A stretch of DNA of 64,000 nt from an uncultured Prevotellaceae bacterium (GTDB lineage Bacteria; Bacteroidota; Bacteroidia; Bacteroidales; Muribaculaceae). Within the stretch, counting starts at the first letter, position 1. Each line of letters begins with the position of its first letter. The stretch covers positions 60,151 to 124,150 of the forward strand of contig ONKF01000002.1 of assembly GCA_900318335.1 (NCBI GenBank). Direction: 5' to 3'. Positions 9,427 to 18,534 of this stretch are shown here, piece by piece. Below the pieces are notes generated by a model. It worked only from the letters and a program-made list of their open reading frames with translations, did not search any database and had not been told where the DNA came from. The position numbers and the translations under genes were made by a program.

Positions 9427-10404
9427 TTAGGGCTTGGGCTGATAATTACGGCCCACTACATTGCACAGGAAGTTGCGTCCTAATAATGACGCGAGAATGC
9501 CTTTTTTGTTCTTGCGCCTGACGTTCTTGTCCATGAGGCAGCCCCAGCGCAGGCGCTTGATGCCTTTCCAGCACCTGTCCTGCAATTGCTGGTGGTCGTT
9601 CGTCTTGTCTTGATTGCTCAACAGCAGGATGTTAAAGTAGGCGCTCAATAGCCTGCTGCGCACTGCCGGCAGATATCTCGCGTCCCGTTGCTCCATGGTT
9701 CGTTCCAGGTCTTCACAGATGTCGAGCACGTCGGCCCGCTTGGGAGAGAAAGCGCCCAGGATGCTGCTTTGGCGCTGGCGGTAGCCGTAGACAGTGTAAT
9801 TGATTTTGGCCACACGTCCGCACTTGAGCATCAGCGGGTAGATAATTGCCAGGTCCTCGTAATTCTGCCCGACGGGATAGCGTATCCCCTCGAACAGTGA
9901 GGCCTCATACAGGCGTCCCCATGCTGAGTGAGTCAACCCTTGTTGATAAAAAATCCTGAGCAGCGCGCGGTGTTGCGGGGAGCGTGAGGCTACAGGGATT
10001 TCGCCCTGCTTGGGCCAGGATGGTTTACCTTTCTCGTCAAATGGGATATAGTCACCCACAACGATATTAGCCTGGTTCTTGCCCATGGCCTCCATCATCA
10101 CCTTGATGGCCGACGGGTGCAGCACATCGTCGCTGTCCACCATCGTCACCATCTCACCACTCATCACGTCGAGTGCGGCATTGCGCGCAGCCGACAGGCC
10201 ACCATTGGGCTGGTGGATGACACGGATGCGCTGGTCCCGCTTGGCCCACTGGTCACACAGGTCTCCACTGCCGTCGGTGCTGCCATCGTCAACCACGAGG
10301 ATTTCCAGATGGGTATAGCTCTGGCCGACTATGCTCTCGAGGCACTCGTCCAGATAGTCCTTGACGTTATAGACCGGAACTATGACCGATATCAGCGGAT
10401 CCAC
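9427..10404 (-). CDS. Family 2 glycosyltransferase
   Basis: The 325-residue product starts with a GT-A fold: VIVPVYNVKDYLDECL, the nucleotide-binding VVDDGSTDGSG, the NGGLSAARNAAL segment and the metal-binding VDSDD (about residues 90-94). No membrane segment is evident. The C-terminal third is basic and unassigned. Family 2 enzymes build surface polysaccharides or LPS; donor and acceptor cannot be told. It is the last gene of a minus-strand run after cysS, separated from it by an inverted repeat. Confidence 0.88.
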   Translation of the reverse strand: MDPLISVIVPVYNVKDYLDECLESIVGQSYTHLEILVVDDGSTDGSGDLCDQWAKRDQRIRVIHQPNGGLSAARNAALDVMSGEMVTMVDSDDVLHPSAIKVMMEAMGKNQANIVVGDYIPFDEKGKPSWPKQGEIPVASRSPQHRALLRIFYQQGLTHSAWGRLYEASLFEGIRYPVGQNYEDLAIIYPLMLKCGRVAKINYTVYGYRQRQSSILGAFSPKRADVLDICEDLERTMEQRDARYLPAVRSRLLSAYFNILLLSNQDKTNDHQQLQDRCWKGIKRLRWGCLMDKNVRRKNKKGILASLLGRNFLCNVVGRNYQPKP

Positions 10405-10434
10405 GGTAATGAATTCTGGGTTTTATAGAGTAAA

Positions 10435-10503
10435 AATAGTTAATAGTTAATGGTCAAGGAGTGTTGAAGGGTTCCAACGGTTGACCGCTAACTATTAACT
10501 ATT
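10435..10503. repeat. 23-base inverted repeat made of the word TAGTTAA
   Basis: The left arm (10435-10457) and right arm (10481-10503) are complementary at 21 of 23 positions. Each arm contains the TAGTTAA word in tandem. The 23-base loop itself has short pairing (GTTG/CAAC). It fills the gap between cysS and the glycosyltransferase gene. Confidence 0.88.
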
Positions 10504-10511
10504 AATTGTTG

Positions 10512-11987
10512 TTATTTCACTTTCCACTCAAAGCCGTCCTTTGTGTCCTTGACCTCGAAGCCAAACTCGCTGAGTTTGTCGCGGATAAGGTCACTGGTTG
10601 CCCAGTCCTTGTTGGACTTGGCCGTGCGGCGCATCTCCAGGAGCAAGTCAACTGCCTTGCGGTAAGGCTCCAGGTTGACGCTGTCACCACCTGCCGACTC
10701 GTCACGGATGCCGAGCACGTCGAACAGGTAGGTTTGGAAAATGCTCTTCAGCTCGTCAATGTCACCTTGGCACAGGGTAGCATGTCCGTCATTGGCCTGG
10801 TTGATGACCTTGCAGGCGTCAAACAGCGTAGCGATAACCATCGGCGTGTTGAGGTCGTCGTTCATCGCGTCGGCGCAACGCTGGCGGTAGTCCTCGAGCT
10901 TGACAGACGATTGCGGTGCAGCGGTGAGGGCATTCAGGCGGTGCCAGCCGTCGAGTATGCGCTCGAGGGCTTTCTCGGCAGCCTGCAGGGCCTCGTTGCT
11001 GAAGTCCACTGTGCCGCGGTAATGGGCCTGGAGGATGAAGAAACGGATGGTCATCGGCGTATAAGCCTGGGTCAACGCGGGGTGGTCGCCCGTGAAGAAC
11101 TGCTCCAGAGTGATGAAGTTGCCTAACGACTTGCCCATCTTCTGCCCATTGATGGTGATCATGTTGTTGTGCATCCAGTAATGAACCATCTCGTCGCCCT
11201 GGCTGGCTACGGCTTGAGCGATCTCGCACTCATGGTGCGGGAACACCAGGTCCATGCCACCACCGTGAATGTCAAAGTGGTTGCCCAGGTACTTGCGGCC
11301 CATTGCGGTACACTCGCAATGCCAGCCGGGGAAACCGTCACTCCAGGGAGATGGCCAGCGCATGATGTGTTCGGGCTGGGCCTTTTTCCACAGGGCAAAG
11401 TCGGCCTGATTGCGTTTTTCACCAACGCCTTCGAGTTCGCGGCTGGCATTCAGGATGTCGTCGAGGTTGCGGCCCGAGAGCACACCGTAGCGGTGGTCGC
11501 GGTTATAGGCCTCGATGTCAAAGTAGATGCTGCCTTGGCTCTCATAGGCATATCCGTTGGCCATGATTTGCTTGACCAGTTCCTCTTGCTCGATGATGTG
11601 TCCCGTGGCGTGAGGCTCGATGCTGGGCGGCAACACGTTGAGCGCCTGCATGGCGGCATGGTAGCGGTTAGTGTAATACTGTGCCACTTCCATGGGCTCG
11701 AGTTGTTCGAGCCGTGCCTTCTTAGCTATCTTGTCCTCACCCTCGTCGGCATCATGCTCCAGGTGGCCCACATCGGTGATGTTGCGCACATAGCGAACCT
11801 TGTAGCCCAACTGTTGCAAGTAGCGGAACAGCACATCAAACGTGATGGCTGGTCTCGTGTGACCCAGATGCGGGTCGCCATAGACCGTAGGACCGCACAC
11901 ATACATGCCCACCATCGGCTCATTCAGGGGAACGAAATGTTCCTTGCGCCTCGTCAGGGTATTGTAGATGAACAAGGGATGTTCCAT
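10512..11987 (-). CDS. cysS: Cysteinyl-tRNA synthetase
   Basis: The 491-residue class I synthetase has the HIGH-type motif HLGH (residues 40-43, in [17 protein letters not shown]), the zinc-ligand C31, a [14 protein letters not shown] zinc region, and the KMSKS-type motif KMGKS (283-287). It charges tRNA-Cys in the cytosol. Its length is slightly above the E. coli enzyme. It follows the DUF3467 gene on the minus strand after a repeat-filled gap of 109 bases. Confidence 0.98.
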   Translation of the reverse strand: MEHPLFIYNTLTRRKEHFVPLNEPMVGMYVCGPTVYGDPHLGHTRPAITFDVLFRYLQQLGYKVRYVRNITDVGHLEHDADEGEDKIAKKARLEQLEPMEVAQYYTNRYHAAMQALNVLPPSIEPHATGHIIEQEELVKQIMANGYAYESQGSIYFDIEAYNRDHRYGVLSGRNLDDILNASRELEGVGEKRNQADFALWKKAQPEHIMRWPSPWSDGFPGWHCECTAMGRKYLGNHFDIHGGGMDLVFPHHECEIAQAVASQGDEMVHYWMHNNMITINGQKMGKSLGNFITLEQFFTGDHPALTQAYTPMTIRFFILQAHYRGTVDFSNEALQAAEKALERILDGWHRLNALTAAPQSSVKLEDYRQRCADAMNDDLNTPMVIATLFDACKVINQANDGHATLCQGDIDELKSIFQTYLFDVLGIRDESAGGDSVNLEPYRKAVDLLLEMRRTAKSNKDWATSDLIRDKLSEFGFEVKDTKDGFEWKVK

Positions 11988-12000
11988 CGTTTATGATTTT

Positions 12001-12098
12001 TTAGTTTTTAGTCCTTAGACTTTAGTTTTCAGTCGTTAGTCCGTCGGCGGATGCCAACTATTAACTATTAACTGTTAACTATTAACTATTAACTATTT
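12001..12098. repeat. Short-word intergenic repeats between the DUF3467 gene and cysS
   Basis: From 12057 to 12098 six consecutive 7-base units read ACTATTA, ACTATTA, ACTGTTA, ACTATTA, ACTATTA, ACTATTT. The array runs into the stop codon of the DUF3467 gene. The adjoining 12001-12045 holds looser TTTTAG/TTAGTCC words. The same TAGTTAA word forms the inverted repeat at 10435-10503. Confidence 0.85.
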
Positions 12099-12423
12099 AC
12101 GCCTGTCCCTTGGGCAGGGGGAAGTCCATGATGCCACCATTGGGACCGCCAGCGGGACGGTTGATCTTGATTTCGCCGAAGTTCTGCTCATAGCGGCGGA
12201 TGTTGTCCTGCAGGGCGAGCATCAGTTCCTTGGCGTGCTGGGGAGCCATGATGATGCGGCTCTGTACGCGTGCTTGGGGCATATTGGGGCCACGCAGGAT
12301 CATATCGATAAAGAAATCGTTGGGACCATGAGCAATCATTGCCATGTTGGCGTAGCGGCCCTGCAACTCTTCCTTGGGAAGTTCAATTTTAATCTGGTTT
12401 GGATTTTGATTTTCGTTTGCCAT
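12097..12423 (-). CDS. DUF3467-family protein
   Basis: The 108-residue soluble protein matches the DUF3467 pattern: GRYANMAMIAHGPNDFFIDM, a central RGPNMPQARVQSRIIMAPQHAKELMLAL and a final YEQNFGEIKI. The family has no established function that I know of. It lies 37 bases after the lipoprotein gene and before cysS on the minus strand; the short gap suggests cotranscription with the upstream pair. Confidence 0.82.
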   Translation of the reverse strand: MANENQNPNQIKIELPKEELQGRYANMAMIAHGPNDFFIDMILRGPNMPQARVQSRIIMAPQHAKELMLALQDNIRRYEQNFGEIKINRPAGGPNGGIMDFPLPKGQA

Positions 12424-12460
12424 AATAATGTTTTGATAATGTGTTTGTATTAATAAATGA

Positions 12461-13129
12461 TTATTTCTTGAAATCGTAATATCCGATTCCGGGATAAGTC
12501 ACGTCATTGATATAGACCCTCAGACACTTGAAGTAGTCCTTTTTCCATAATGCACCCACGTTGAACGACGCGTAGCAGTCCCGCCAGAATGTGCCGGTCT
12601 CTCCCCTCAGGTCGTGAACCAGGTAACAGTCAACGGTGTCATTGGCCAGAGTGGCCTCGTCGGCCACAAGCATAAAGGTGCGGGCCTTGGAGGTATATTC
12701 CACCTGGCAATGCAGGTTGATGAACTCTCCTGTGCGCCACAGGCTGCGCAGCTTCACCTCGTGGCGGGGCAGGCTGTCGGGGCTCGTGCCGCTCTTGCGT
12801 AGCGAGTCACTGACGATGGCATTGCAGCCATAGACCTCGATGTCGCGGGTAGCGCTGGGCTGGCTATCGGTGAAGTCATAGCGTAGCAGCACGCGTTGCC
12901 AGGCCTTCACATCCTTGCCGAGGTCGACGGTCGATTGCAGCTTGACCGATGTCGAGTCGCCGTGTCCCCAGTACTCAAACAGTGCACCCTTGTCGTTGTT
13001 CCCGAGATAGGTCACGATGTCGTAACGGTAGTCGGTATAGGCGCGGTCGATGTCCTCCTGCTTGTCACATGAGGCCAGTGCCACGAGAACCGTGATGAGT
13101 AATATGGGCAGGTGTCGCAGTGTCTTCAT
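12461..13129 (-). CDS. Uncharacterised lipoprotein
   Basis: The 222-residue product starts with a lipoprotein signal (LVALASC, lipid-attached Cys at about 21), so it is probably anchored in the outer or inner membrane. The rest is beta-rich with no motif I recognise. Its ATG overlaps the stop codon of the upstream ABC ATPase gene (TGATG), so translation of the two is probably coupled and the lipoprotein may work with that ATPase. This is an inference from arrangement only. Confidence 0.8.
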   Translation of the reverse strand: MKTLRHLPILLITVLVALASCDKQEDIDRAYTDYRYDIVTYLGNNDKGALFEYWGHGDSTSVKLQSTVDLGKDVKAWQRVLLRYDFTDSQPSATRDIEVYGCNAIVSDSLRKSGTSPDSLPRHEVKLRSLWRTGEFINLHCQVEYTSKARTFMLVADEATLANDTVDCYLVHDLRGETGTFWRDCYASFNVGALWKKDYFKCLRVYINDVTYPGIGYYDFKK

Positions 13130-13800
13130 CAGGCGTTGCGGGTCGTCTGGTTAATAATGATGCCGTCACTCATGTGCAGCGTGCGGTCGGCCTGTGCGGC
13201 CAGGCCCTCGTCGTGGGTGACAATGATAAACGTCTGGCCCAACTCCTCGCGCAGTTCAAAGAACAGCCGATGCAGCTCCTGCTTGTTCTGGCTGTCGAGG
13301 CTGCCCGACGGCTCATCGGCAAGAATGACCTTGGGGCTGTTGATGAGCGCCCGTGCCACAGCCACACGTTGACACTCACCGCCACTCAGCTGTGACGGCT
13401 TGTGGTCGAGACGGTCGGCCAGGTGCATGCGCTCCAGCAGTCGACGGGCCCGGTCATAGGCATCGTTGCGGTTGTCACCGCCCAGCAATGCGGGGATGGC
13501 GACATTCTCGAGCATGGTGAACTCGGGCAGCAGCTGGTGGAACTGGAACACGAAGCCGATGTTGCGGTTCCTGAAGTGGGCCAGTTCCTTGTCGCGCAAG
13601 GTGAGCACGTTCTTGCCTTCATAGCGCACCTCGCCTTCCTGAGGAATGTCCAGGGTGCCGATGATTTGCAACAACGTGGTCTTGCCGGCCCCGCTGGGGC
13701 CCACAATCGAGACAATCTCGCCCTGGGCGATGTCGAGGTCCACGCCCCGCAGCACCTCCAGGTCGCCATATCGCTTGACTATGTTTCGAGCCTCAATCAT
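13129..13800 (-). CDS. LolD/MacB-type ABC transporter ATP-binding protein
   Basis: I choose the ATG at 13800 ([12 protein letters not shown]), giving 223 residues; the longer frame begins upstream of the -7 element at 13826-13833. Walker A is GPSGAGKT (34-41), the signature LSGGE is at 138-142, and Walker B is VILADEP (158-164). This subfamily serves LolCDE lipoprotein release and MacB-type efflux. No permease gene is adjacent, so the partner must be elsewhere. The stop codon overlaps the start of the downstream lipoprotein gene. Confidence 0.88.
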   Translation of the reverse strand: MIEARNIVKRYGDLEVLRGVDLDIAQGEIVSIVGPSGAGKTTLLQIIGTLDIPQEGEVRYEGKNVLTLRDKELAHFRNRNIGFVFQFHQLLPEFTMLENVAIPALLGGDNRNDAYDRARRLLERMHLADRLDHKPSQLSGGECQRVAVARALINSPKVILADEPSGSLDSQNKQELHRLFFELREELGQTFIIVTHDEGLAAQADRTLHMSDGIIINQTTRNA

Positions 13801-13825
13801 TGTCGATAACGTTTCTAATAATATG

Positions 13826-13833
13826 CAAAGGTA
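13826..13833 (-). promoter_or_regulatory. -7 element for the lolD-like run
   Basis: Read on the minus strand this is TACCTTTG, 25 bases before the chosen start codon. A TTTC at 13851-13854 could serve as a weak -33 element. It is back to back with the metK promoter. Confidence 0.6.
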
Positions 13834-13878
13834 ATAAAAAAACTGGGAACGAAACATGATAAACCGAAAAGTTTTATG

Positions 13879-13886
13879 TACCTTTG
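13879..13886 (+). promoter_or_regulatory. -7 element (TACCTTTG) for metK
   Basis: TACCTTTG predicts a transcript start near 13890, about 25 bases before the riboswitch aptamer and about 140 bases before metK. No clear -33 element is visible. Confidence 0.6.
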
Positions 13887-13914
13887 CAGCCACATTTGAG
13901 TTAACATGTATTAC

Positions 13915-13961
13915 AGTGGAATTTGGGCTGCTTGCAACCACTTGAAAAAATGCTAAAATGC
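13915..13961 (+). ncRNA. SAM-II-type riboswitch aptamer in the metK leader
   Basis: P1 is AGTGG (13915-13919) paired with CCACT (13938-13942). The loop carries an AATTT stretch and TTGCAA (13932-13937), and the 3' segment is TGCTAAAATGC (13951-13961). This order of P1, U-rich loop, TTGCA, P1', A-rich linker and GCTAAAA is the SAM-II (SAM_alpha) pseudoknot layout as I remember it. The pseudoknot pair that is CC/GG in the well-studied example appears here as GC (13929-13930) with GC (13960-13961), a compensated change. The downstream gene is SAM synthetase, the expected target. The assignment is by eye, not by a covariance-model search. Confidence 0.78.
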
Positions 13962-14029
13962 AATCATCAACAACTCTGTTATTGATTTTCTTTTAGCATT
14001 CATTTTCCACCAAAAATGAATGTTTTTTT
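13949..14029 (+). terminator. Antiterminator/terminator switch of the metK leader
   Basis: A terminator hairpin pairs CATTCATTTT (13997-14006) with AAAATGAATG (14013-14022) and is followed by seven Ts (14023-14029). A competing 10-bp helix pairs AATGCTAAAA (13949-13958), the 3' part of the aptamer, with TTTTAGCATT (13991-14000). The two helices share 13997-14000, so they exclude each other. Inferred logic: SAM binding traps GCTAAAA in the aptamer, frees the terminator arm and stops metK transcription. Confidence 0.8.
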
Positions 14030-15310
14030 ATGACAATGAACAGTAAGAACAATTATCTTTTCACGTCCGAGAGCGTGTCTGAAGGGCACCCGGACAAAGT
14101 CGCTGACCAGATCAGCGACGCCATTCTTGACAAGTTTCTCGCCTTCGACCCCCATGCCCATGTGGCATGCGAGACGCTCGTGACCACGGGCCAGGTCATC
14201 ATCGCCGGCGAGGTGACTACCAACGTCTATATCGACCTGCAGCGCACCGCGCGCGAGATGATTGAGAAAATCGGTTACACCCGCAGCGAATACCAGTTTG
14301 ACGCCAACTCGTGTGGCATCCTCAACAGCGTGCACGAGCAGAGCGGCGACATCGCCCAGGGTGTGGAGAAGGCCGAAGACAACAGCGACGATCAGGGCGC
14401 TGGCGACCAGGGCATGATGTTCGGTTATGCCTGCAATGAGACGCCCGACCTGATGCCTCTCACCCTCGACCTGGCTCATGCTCTCATGCGTGAGTTGGCC
14501 GACATCCGCCACAATCACTTTGAACTGATGCCATACCTGCGCCCCGACAGCAAGGCCCAGGTGACCGTCGAGTATGACGGCGACACACACCGCCCCGTGC
14601 ACATCCACACCATCGTGGTGAGCACACAGCATGACGACAATGTGGACCAGAAGCGTATCGCCCGCGATGTGCATGAGATTCTCATTCCCAGGACTCTGGC
14701 CCACTATAGCGACGAGATTAAGGCACTGTATGATGACAGGACCGAGGAGTTTGTCAATCCCACTGGCAAGTTTGTCATCGGCGGACCTCATGGCGATACG
14801 GGCCTCACGGGCCGCAAAATCATCGTGGACACCTATGGTGGCCGCGGTGCCCATGGTGGTGGTGCCTTCAGTGGCAAGGACCCCAGCAAGGTGGACCGCA
14901 GCGCTGCCTATGCCTGCCGCCACATTGCCAAGAACGTGGTGGCCGCTGGCATCGCCGACGAGGTGCTCGTGCAGGTAGCTTATGCCATCGGCCGTGCTAA
15001 ACCCGTCAGCTTCTATGTCAACACCTACGGTACCAGCCATGTGGACATGAGCGATGCCGAGATTGCTGCCGTTATCGAGGAGATGAGCGAGTTTGATATG
15101 CGCCCCAAGGCCATCATCGACCGCCTGAACCTGCTCCGTCCCATCTACACCGAGGCGGCAGCCTATGGCCACATGGGCCGCAAGTGCGAGAAGGTGGTGA
15201 AGCGCTATGAGTCGCTCTACAACGCGACAGCCGAACTCGAGGTCGAACTCTTCCCCTGGGAAAAACTCGACATGGTCGAGAAGCTCCGCACCGCCTTCCA
15301 CCTCAAGTGA
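14030..15310 (+). CDS. metK: S-adenosylmethionine synthetase
   Basis: The 426-residue product has the MetK signatures [31 protein letters not shown] (ATP-binding hexapeptide region) and [15 protein letters not shown] (phosphate loop). It makes SAM from methionine and ATP in the cytosol. The first in-frame ATG (14030) directly follows the terminator T-run; another ATG is at 14036, and either could start translation. No Shine-Dalgarno sequence is visible. Expression is probably controlled by the SAM-II-like leader. Confidence 0.97.
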   Translation: MTMNSKNNYLFTSESVSEGHPDKVADQISDAILDKFLAFDPHAHVACETLVTTGQVIIAGEVTTNVYIDLQRTAREMIEKIGYTRSEYQFDANSCGILNSVHEQSGDIAQGVEKAEDNSDDQGAGDQGMMFGYACNETPDLMPLTLDLAHALMRELADIRHNHFELMPYLRPDSKAQVTVEYDGDTHRPVHIHTIVVSTQHDDNVDQKRIARDVHEILIPRTLAHYSDEIKALYDDRTEEFVNPTGKFVIGGPHGDTGLTGRKIIVDTYGGRGAHGGGAFSGKDPSKVDRSAAYACRHIAKNVVAAGIADEVLVQVAYAIGRAKPVSFYVNTYGTSHVDMSDAEIAAVIEEMSEFDMRPKAIIDRLNLLRPIYTEAAAYGHMGRKCEKVVKRYESLYNATAELEVELFPWEKLDMVEKLRTAFHLK

Positions 15311-15333
15311 CAGTGGCCTAAAGTGATTTAGAT

Positions 15334-15375
15334 AACAAAGCGGGTCGCTCAACTTAAGGAGCGACCCGCTTTGTT
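15334..15375. terminator. Bidirectional terminator between metK and recA
   Basis: A 17-bp perfect stem (15334-15350 with 15359-15375), extendable by two more pairs, has an 8-base loop and A/T-rich flanks on both sides. It lies between the convergent genes metK and recA and can serve both. Confidence 0.9.
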
Positions 15376-15399
15376 ATTGGATAGAAATAGTAGTAGTTT

Positions 15400-16446
15400 T
15401 TACTTGGCCTTCATGGCTTCCTTGATCTTGGTCTCGAGTTCCTCGGCCAGTTCGGGATTATCGGCTACCATCTGTTTAGCGGCGTCGCGGCCTTGGCCGA
15501 GCTTGGTGCCCTCATAGGAGAACCAGGCCCCGCTCTTCTTGACGATGCCGAACTCGACGCCCAGGTCGATAATCTCGCCCACCTTGCTGATGCCCTCGCC
15601 GAAGCGGATTTCAAACTCGGTCTTGCGGAAGGGGGGAGCCACCTTGTTCTTGACGACTTTCACTCTCGTGAGGCTGCCGGTCACCTGATCGCCGTCCTTG
15701 ATCTGGCCGATGCGGCGGATGTCCAGACGCACACTGCTGTAGAACTTCAACGCGTTACCGCCAGTAGTGGTCTCGGGGTTGCCGAACATCACGCCCAACT
15801 TCTCGCGCAGCTGGTTGATGAAGATGCAGCACGTGTTGGTGCGGCTGATGGTGGCGGTGAGTTTCCTCAGGGCTTGGCTCATCAAGCGGGCCTGCAGACC
15901 CATCTTGCTCTCGCCCATCTCGCCCTCGATTTCGGCCTTGGGGGTCAGCGCGGCGACACTGTCGATGACGATGATGTCGATGGCGCTGCTGCGGATGAGC
16001 TGGTCGGCAATCTCCAGAGCCTGCTCACCGTTGTCGGGCTGGCTGATCCACAGGTTGTTCACGTCAACACCCAGCGACTCGGCATAGAAGCGGTCGAAGG
16101 CGTGCTCGGCGTCGATGATGGCGGCAATACCACCCATCTTCTGGGCCTCGGCGATGGCATGGATGGCCAGTGTGGTCTTACCCGACGACTCGGGACCGTA
16201 AATCTCGATGATGCGGCCACGGGGATAACCGCCCACGCCCAGGGCATTGTCCAGACCGATCGAGCCGGTGGGGATGACCTCGATGTCCTCGATGTGGTCG
16301 TCGCCCAGCTTCATGATCGACCCGCTGCCGAAGGTCTTGCCTATCTTATCCATTGCCACCTGCAGGGCTTTGAGCTTCTCGGGGGAAACCTCCTTGCGCT
16401 GCGGCTGGTTGTTCATTTCCTCTTGGTTAACGATTTCTTCTGCCAT
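15400..16446 (-). CDS. recA: Recombinase RecA
   Basis: The 348-residue product is a full-length RecA with Walker A GPESSGKT (84-91), the [19 protein letters not shown]1 region, and the [19 protein letters not shown]2 region. It catalyses strand exchange and SOS co-protease activity. No intein is present. A TATCTTTG -7 element lies about 50 bases upstream; I do not see an obvious LexA-type palindrome. Confidence 0.98.
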   Translation of the reverse strand: MAEEIVNQEEMNNQPQRKEVSPEKLKALQVAMDKIGKTFGSGSIMKLGDDHIEDIEVIPTGSIGLDNALGVGGYPRGRIIEIYGPESSGKTTLAIHAIAEAQKMGGIAAIIDAEHAFDRFYAESLGVDVNNLWISQPDNGEQALEIADQLIRSSAIDIIVIDSVAALTPKAEIEGEMGESKMGLQARLMSQALRKLTATISRTNTCCIFINQLREKLGVMFGNPETTTGGNALKFYSSVRLDIRRIGQIKDGDQVTGSLTRVKVVKNKVAPPFRKTEFEIRFGEGISKVGEIIDLGVEFGIVKKSGAWFSYEGTKLGQGRDAAKQMVADNPELAEELETKIKEAMKAK

Positions 16447-16496
16447 AAATCAAATGTATTCGGTTTTATAATGATGTTGATATCTTTGTTTAGGTG

Positions 16497-16528
16497 CAAA
16501 GATACAACAATTCTGACAATAATACAAT
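16497..16528 (-). promoter_or_regulatory. recA promoter
   Basis: Read on the minus strand, TATCTTTG (16497-16504) is preceded by ATTG (16525-16528) with 20 bases between them, a good match to the Bacteroidota pattern. Confidence 0.65.
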
Positions 16529-16540
16529 GATGCGGAAAGC

Positions 16541-18274
16541 CTAATTTTTAAGAATGTAATCAATGAGTGTACCGACGTCGCTGATAGTGACTTCTCCATC
16601 GTTGTCAATGTCGGCCACGGCGATATCTATTGACTGGTTGCCCAGCAGGATATCGATGAGTTCACTCACATCACCGATGTTGACCTCGCCATCACCATTC
16701 ACGTCGCCGACCAGGGTATCGGGACGGACAAAGATATTGGCATCCACATAGGCCAGACGGCGCCTGATCCAATCAGATATGTAACTGAGCTCGTCGTCAA
16801 AGTCGATGGTGCGGCCATACAGGTCGCTGTCTCCGCTCCACAGTTCCGCCTCACGTTCGGCCGCGCCACTCTGCTTGAGTTGGTTGATGGCCTGCTGGAA
16901 ACGTGAAATCAGGCTGTCGGCATCCAGTATTGACTCGCGCAACTGCCAGTAGCGGTTGATGAGCCGGTCGTGGTAGCTGGTGTGGTTGAACATGTCGAGC
17001 AGGGCGACATTATTCATCCAGTTGATGGGGCGCTCGGGCGAATATGTGCTGCTTGACCATTCCTGGAAGTGTTGTGACCCGAAGGTGTTGTCAAGGTCCC
17101 ATGGCGTCATCGTCAAGGGCGGGTTGATGGCCTTGTCGTAGCAACTGTAGTAGATGTTGATCGACTCGTTTCCTAATGCTTGAATCGTCACGATGAAAAT
17201 GAAGTAATCCATCATGACAGGCATGTCAAAGTAGTTGCCGATGGAGTCGTTGAGCATCGTCCAGTTGTCATAGGTGTCCATCGTGTTGATGAACAGGATG
17301 GACCGTGCCAGCGTGCTCCAGTCGGTGGGGCATACCTCTTCAATGTCGGGATAATCCAGTTCGATGCCGTCCCAGGTGGCCTGGTTGTTGTCCCAGGGCA
17401 GGGGATTGGACATGGTGGCTGTGCGGCACCAGGTGCGCGAGAACCACAACTGACCATGGAATTCATTGTTGATGGTGTCGTGCTTGACGAGCTTGAGCTG
17501 CTTGCGGTCAACGGGTTCCATCAGGCCATAGATGCCACGGTACTCACCATTGAGGAATACTTCGGTGACCTTACCGCGCGAGCCGTTAATAGCTTCGGGC
17601 TCCAGTTCCTGGTACCAGGGCTTGACCGACATGTCCAGCCACAGGTCGTTGCAGATGCGGTTGCGCAGTCTCAGTCGGTCGGCCTGTCCCGCGTCGAGTT
17701 TCCAGTGATTGTCCTTGCGCATTCCGTAGAAGCTGCGGTTCTTCTTGTCACCGTTCTTGTCCAGGAACTTGATGTTATAGTTGCGTTTGTGCTTGTCCTC
17801 GTTGTTGGAGTAGTGGCCGCGCCACTTGAGCTTGGCGCGCATGTCGTTCTTGCTGGTCGTGTCGGGACCGTTGACCGATACCGTACCCTCGACGTACTCG
17901 TAGCCGAAATCTCCGTTGAGCTCTATCACGGGCAGGAAAGTGAATGTGATCTGTCCGCTGATGGGTTGCCCGTCTTCACCTATGGCAGCAAAGGGATACT
18001 TCTTGCCTCCGGTGATGTCACGGAATGTCGCGGTTCCGTCGGCGGTCAGGCTTATGCCGTTCACCGTGAAACCGCTCCAAGTGCTGTCCGGCTCCACTAC
18101 GGCTTCCCAATCGGTGTTGAAGCACTCTTGAGGGATGCTGCACAGCCAGATGCCGTTAGACTTGTCCTGCACGGCCTTGTGGCCATTGATGTAGAAAGAT
18201 TGCCCCCACGAGAAGCAAGCCGTTAACACACACATCAGTGTGAGCGTAAATCTGTATTTACTCAATTCCAGCAT
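16541..18274 (-). CDS. CotH-kinase family surface protein with dockerin-like C-terminus
   Basis: The 577-residue product carries an N-terminal export signal; LTAC at residues 17-20 could be a lipobox, otherwise cleavage near SWGQ is likely. The CotH region includes KLKWRGHYSNNEDK, EVFLNGEYRGIYGLMEP and the metal-binding DLD (393-395, in MTPWDLDNTFG). Residues 523-575 are two dockerin-like repeats (GDVNGDGEVNIGDV, ADIDNDGEVTISDV), ending two residues before the C-terminus. It is only distantly similar to the CotH protein at 7.6 kb, so the two are not a recent duplication. Its stop codon lies 13 bases beyond the distal end of the recA promoter. Confidence 0.85.
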   Translation of the reverse strand: MLELSKYRFTLTLMCVLTACFSWGQSFYINGHKAVQDKSNGIWLCSIPQECFNTDWEAVVEPDSTWSGFTVNGISLTADGTATFRDITGGKKYPFAAIGEDGQPISGQITFTFLPVIELNGDFGYEYVEGTVSVNGPDTTSKNDMRAKLKWRGHYSNNEDKHKRNYNIKFLDKNGDKKNRSFYGMRKDNHWKLDAGQADRLRLRNRICNDLWLDMSVKPWYQELEPEAINGSRGKVTEVFLNGEYRGIYGLMEPVDRKQLKLVKHDTINNEFHGQLWFSRTWCRTATMSNPLPWDNNQATWDGIELDYPDIEEVCPTDWSTLARSILFINTMDTYDNWTMLNDSIGNYFDMPVMMDYFIFIVTIQALGNESINIYYSCYDKAINPPLTMTPWDLDNTFGSQHFQEWSSSTYSPERPINWMNNVALLDMFNHTSYHDRLINRYWQLRESILDADSLISRFQQAINQLKQSGAAEREAELWSGDSDLYGRTIDFDDELSYISDWIRRRLAYVDANIFVRPDTLVGDVNGDGEVNIGDVSELIDILLGNQSIDIAVADIDNDGEVTISDVGTLIDYILKN

Positions 18275-18349
18275 GATATAATATTACAATGATATACATT
18301 TGATGGATTGTCATGCAGCAGATTCATAGGGATGTGTTACATGAGACTG

Positions 18350-18357
18350 CAAAATTA
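18350..18357 (-). promoter_or_regulatory. -7 element for the second CotH gene
   Basis: Read on the minus strand this is TAATTTTG, about 75 bases before the start codon. The -33 element is unclear. Confidence 0.5.
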
Positions 18358-18473
18358 CAAATATTATTGGATTTTATGGAGCGCCAATCGCCTGTATCAT
18401 GACCAAAATGTTTTTTTTAGGCAGAGTTTTAATTTTTGCCTCCCAAATTGGGCGATTATTGAAAAAAAACGAG

Positions 18474-18481
18474 TACCTTTG
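18474..18481 (+). promoter_or_regulatory. -7 element (TACCTTTG) for the first chitobiase-like gene
   Basis: TACCTTTG after an A-tract (18462-18469), 53 bases before the start codon. A -33 element at standard spacing is not clear. Confidence 0.6.
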
Positions 18482-18534
18482 TCCAATTATAGACGAAACA
18501 ATTCATTATTAACCATTTAATAACTTTCATTGCA

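Noticed and set aside
9300-9521. Short plus-strand open frame in the gap after the CotH gene
   Set aside because: It overlaps the 3' end of the glycosyltransferase gene and a hairpin, and the protein resembles nothing.
12057-12098. Possible CRISPR-like array
   Set aside because: The repeat unit is only 7 bases with no spacers, and no cas genes are present in the window.
14000-15352. A 450-codon open frame antisense to metK
   Set aside because: metK matches its family over the full length; the antisense frame has a shadow composition and starts beyond the recA-side terminator.
15493-16530. A 345-codon open frame antisense to recA
   Set aside because: It is a composition shadow of recA and overlaps the recA promoter.
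17180-18226. A 348-codon open frame antisense to the CotH gene
   Set aside because: No signal, motif or promoter; the opposite strand has a clear CotH-dockerin protein.
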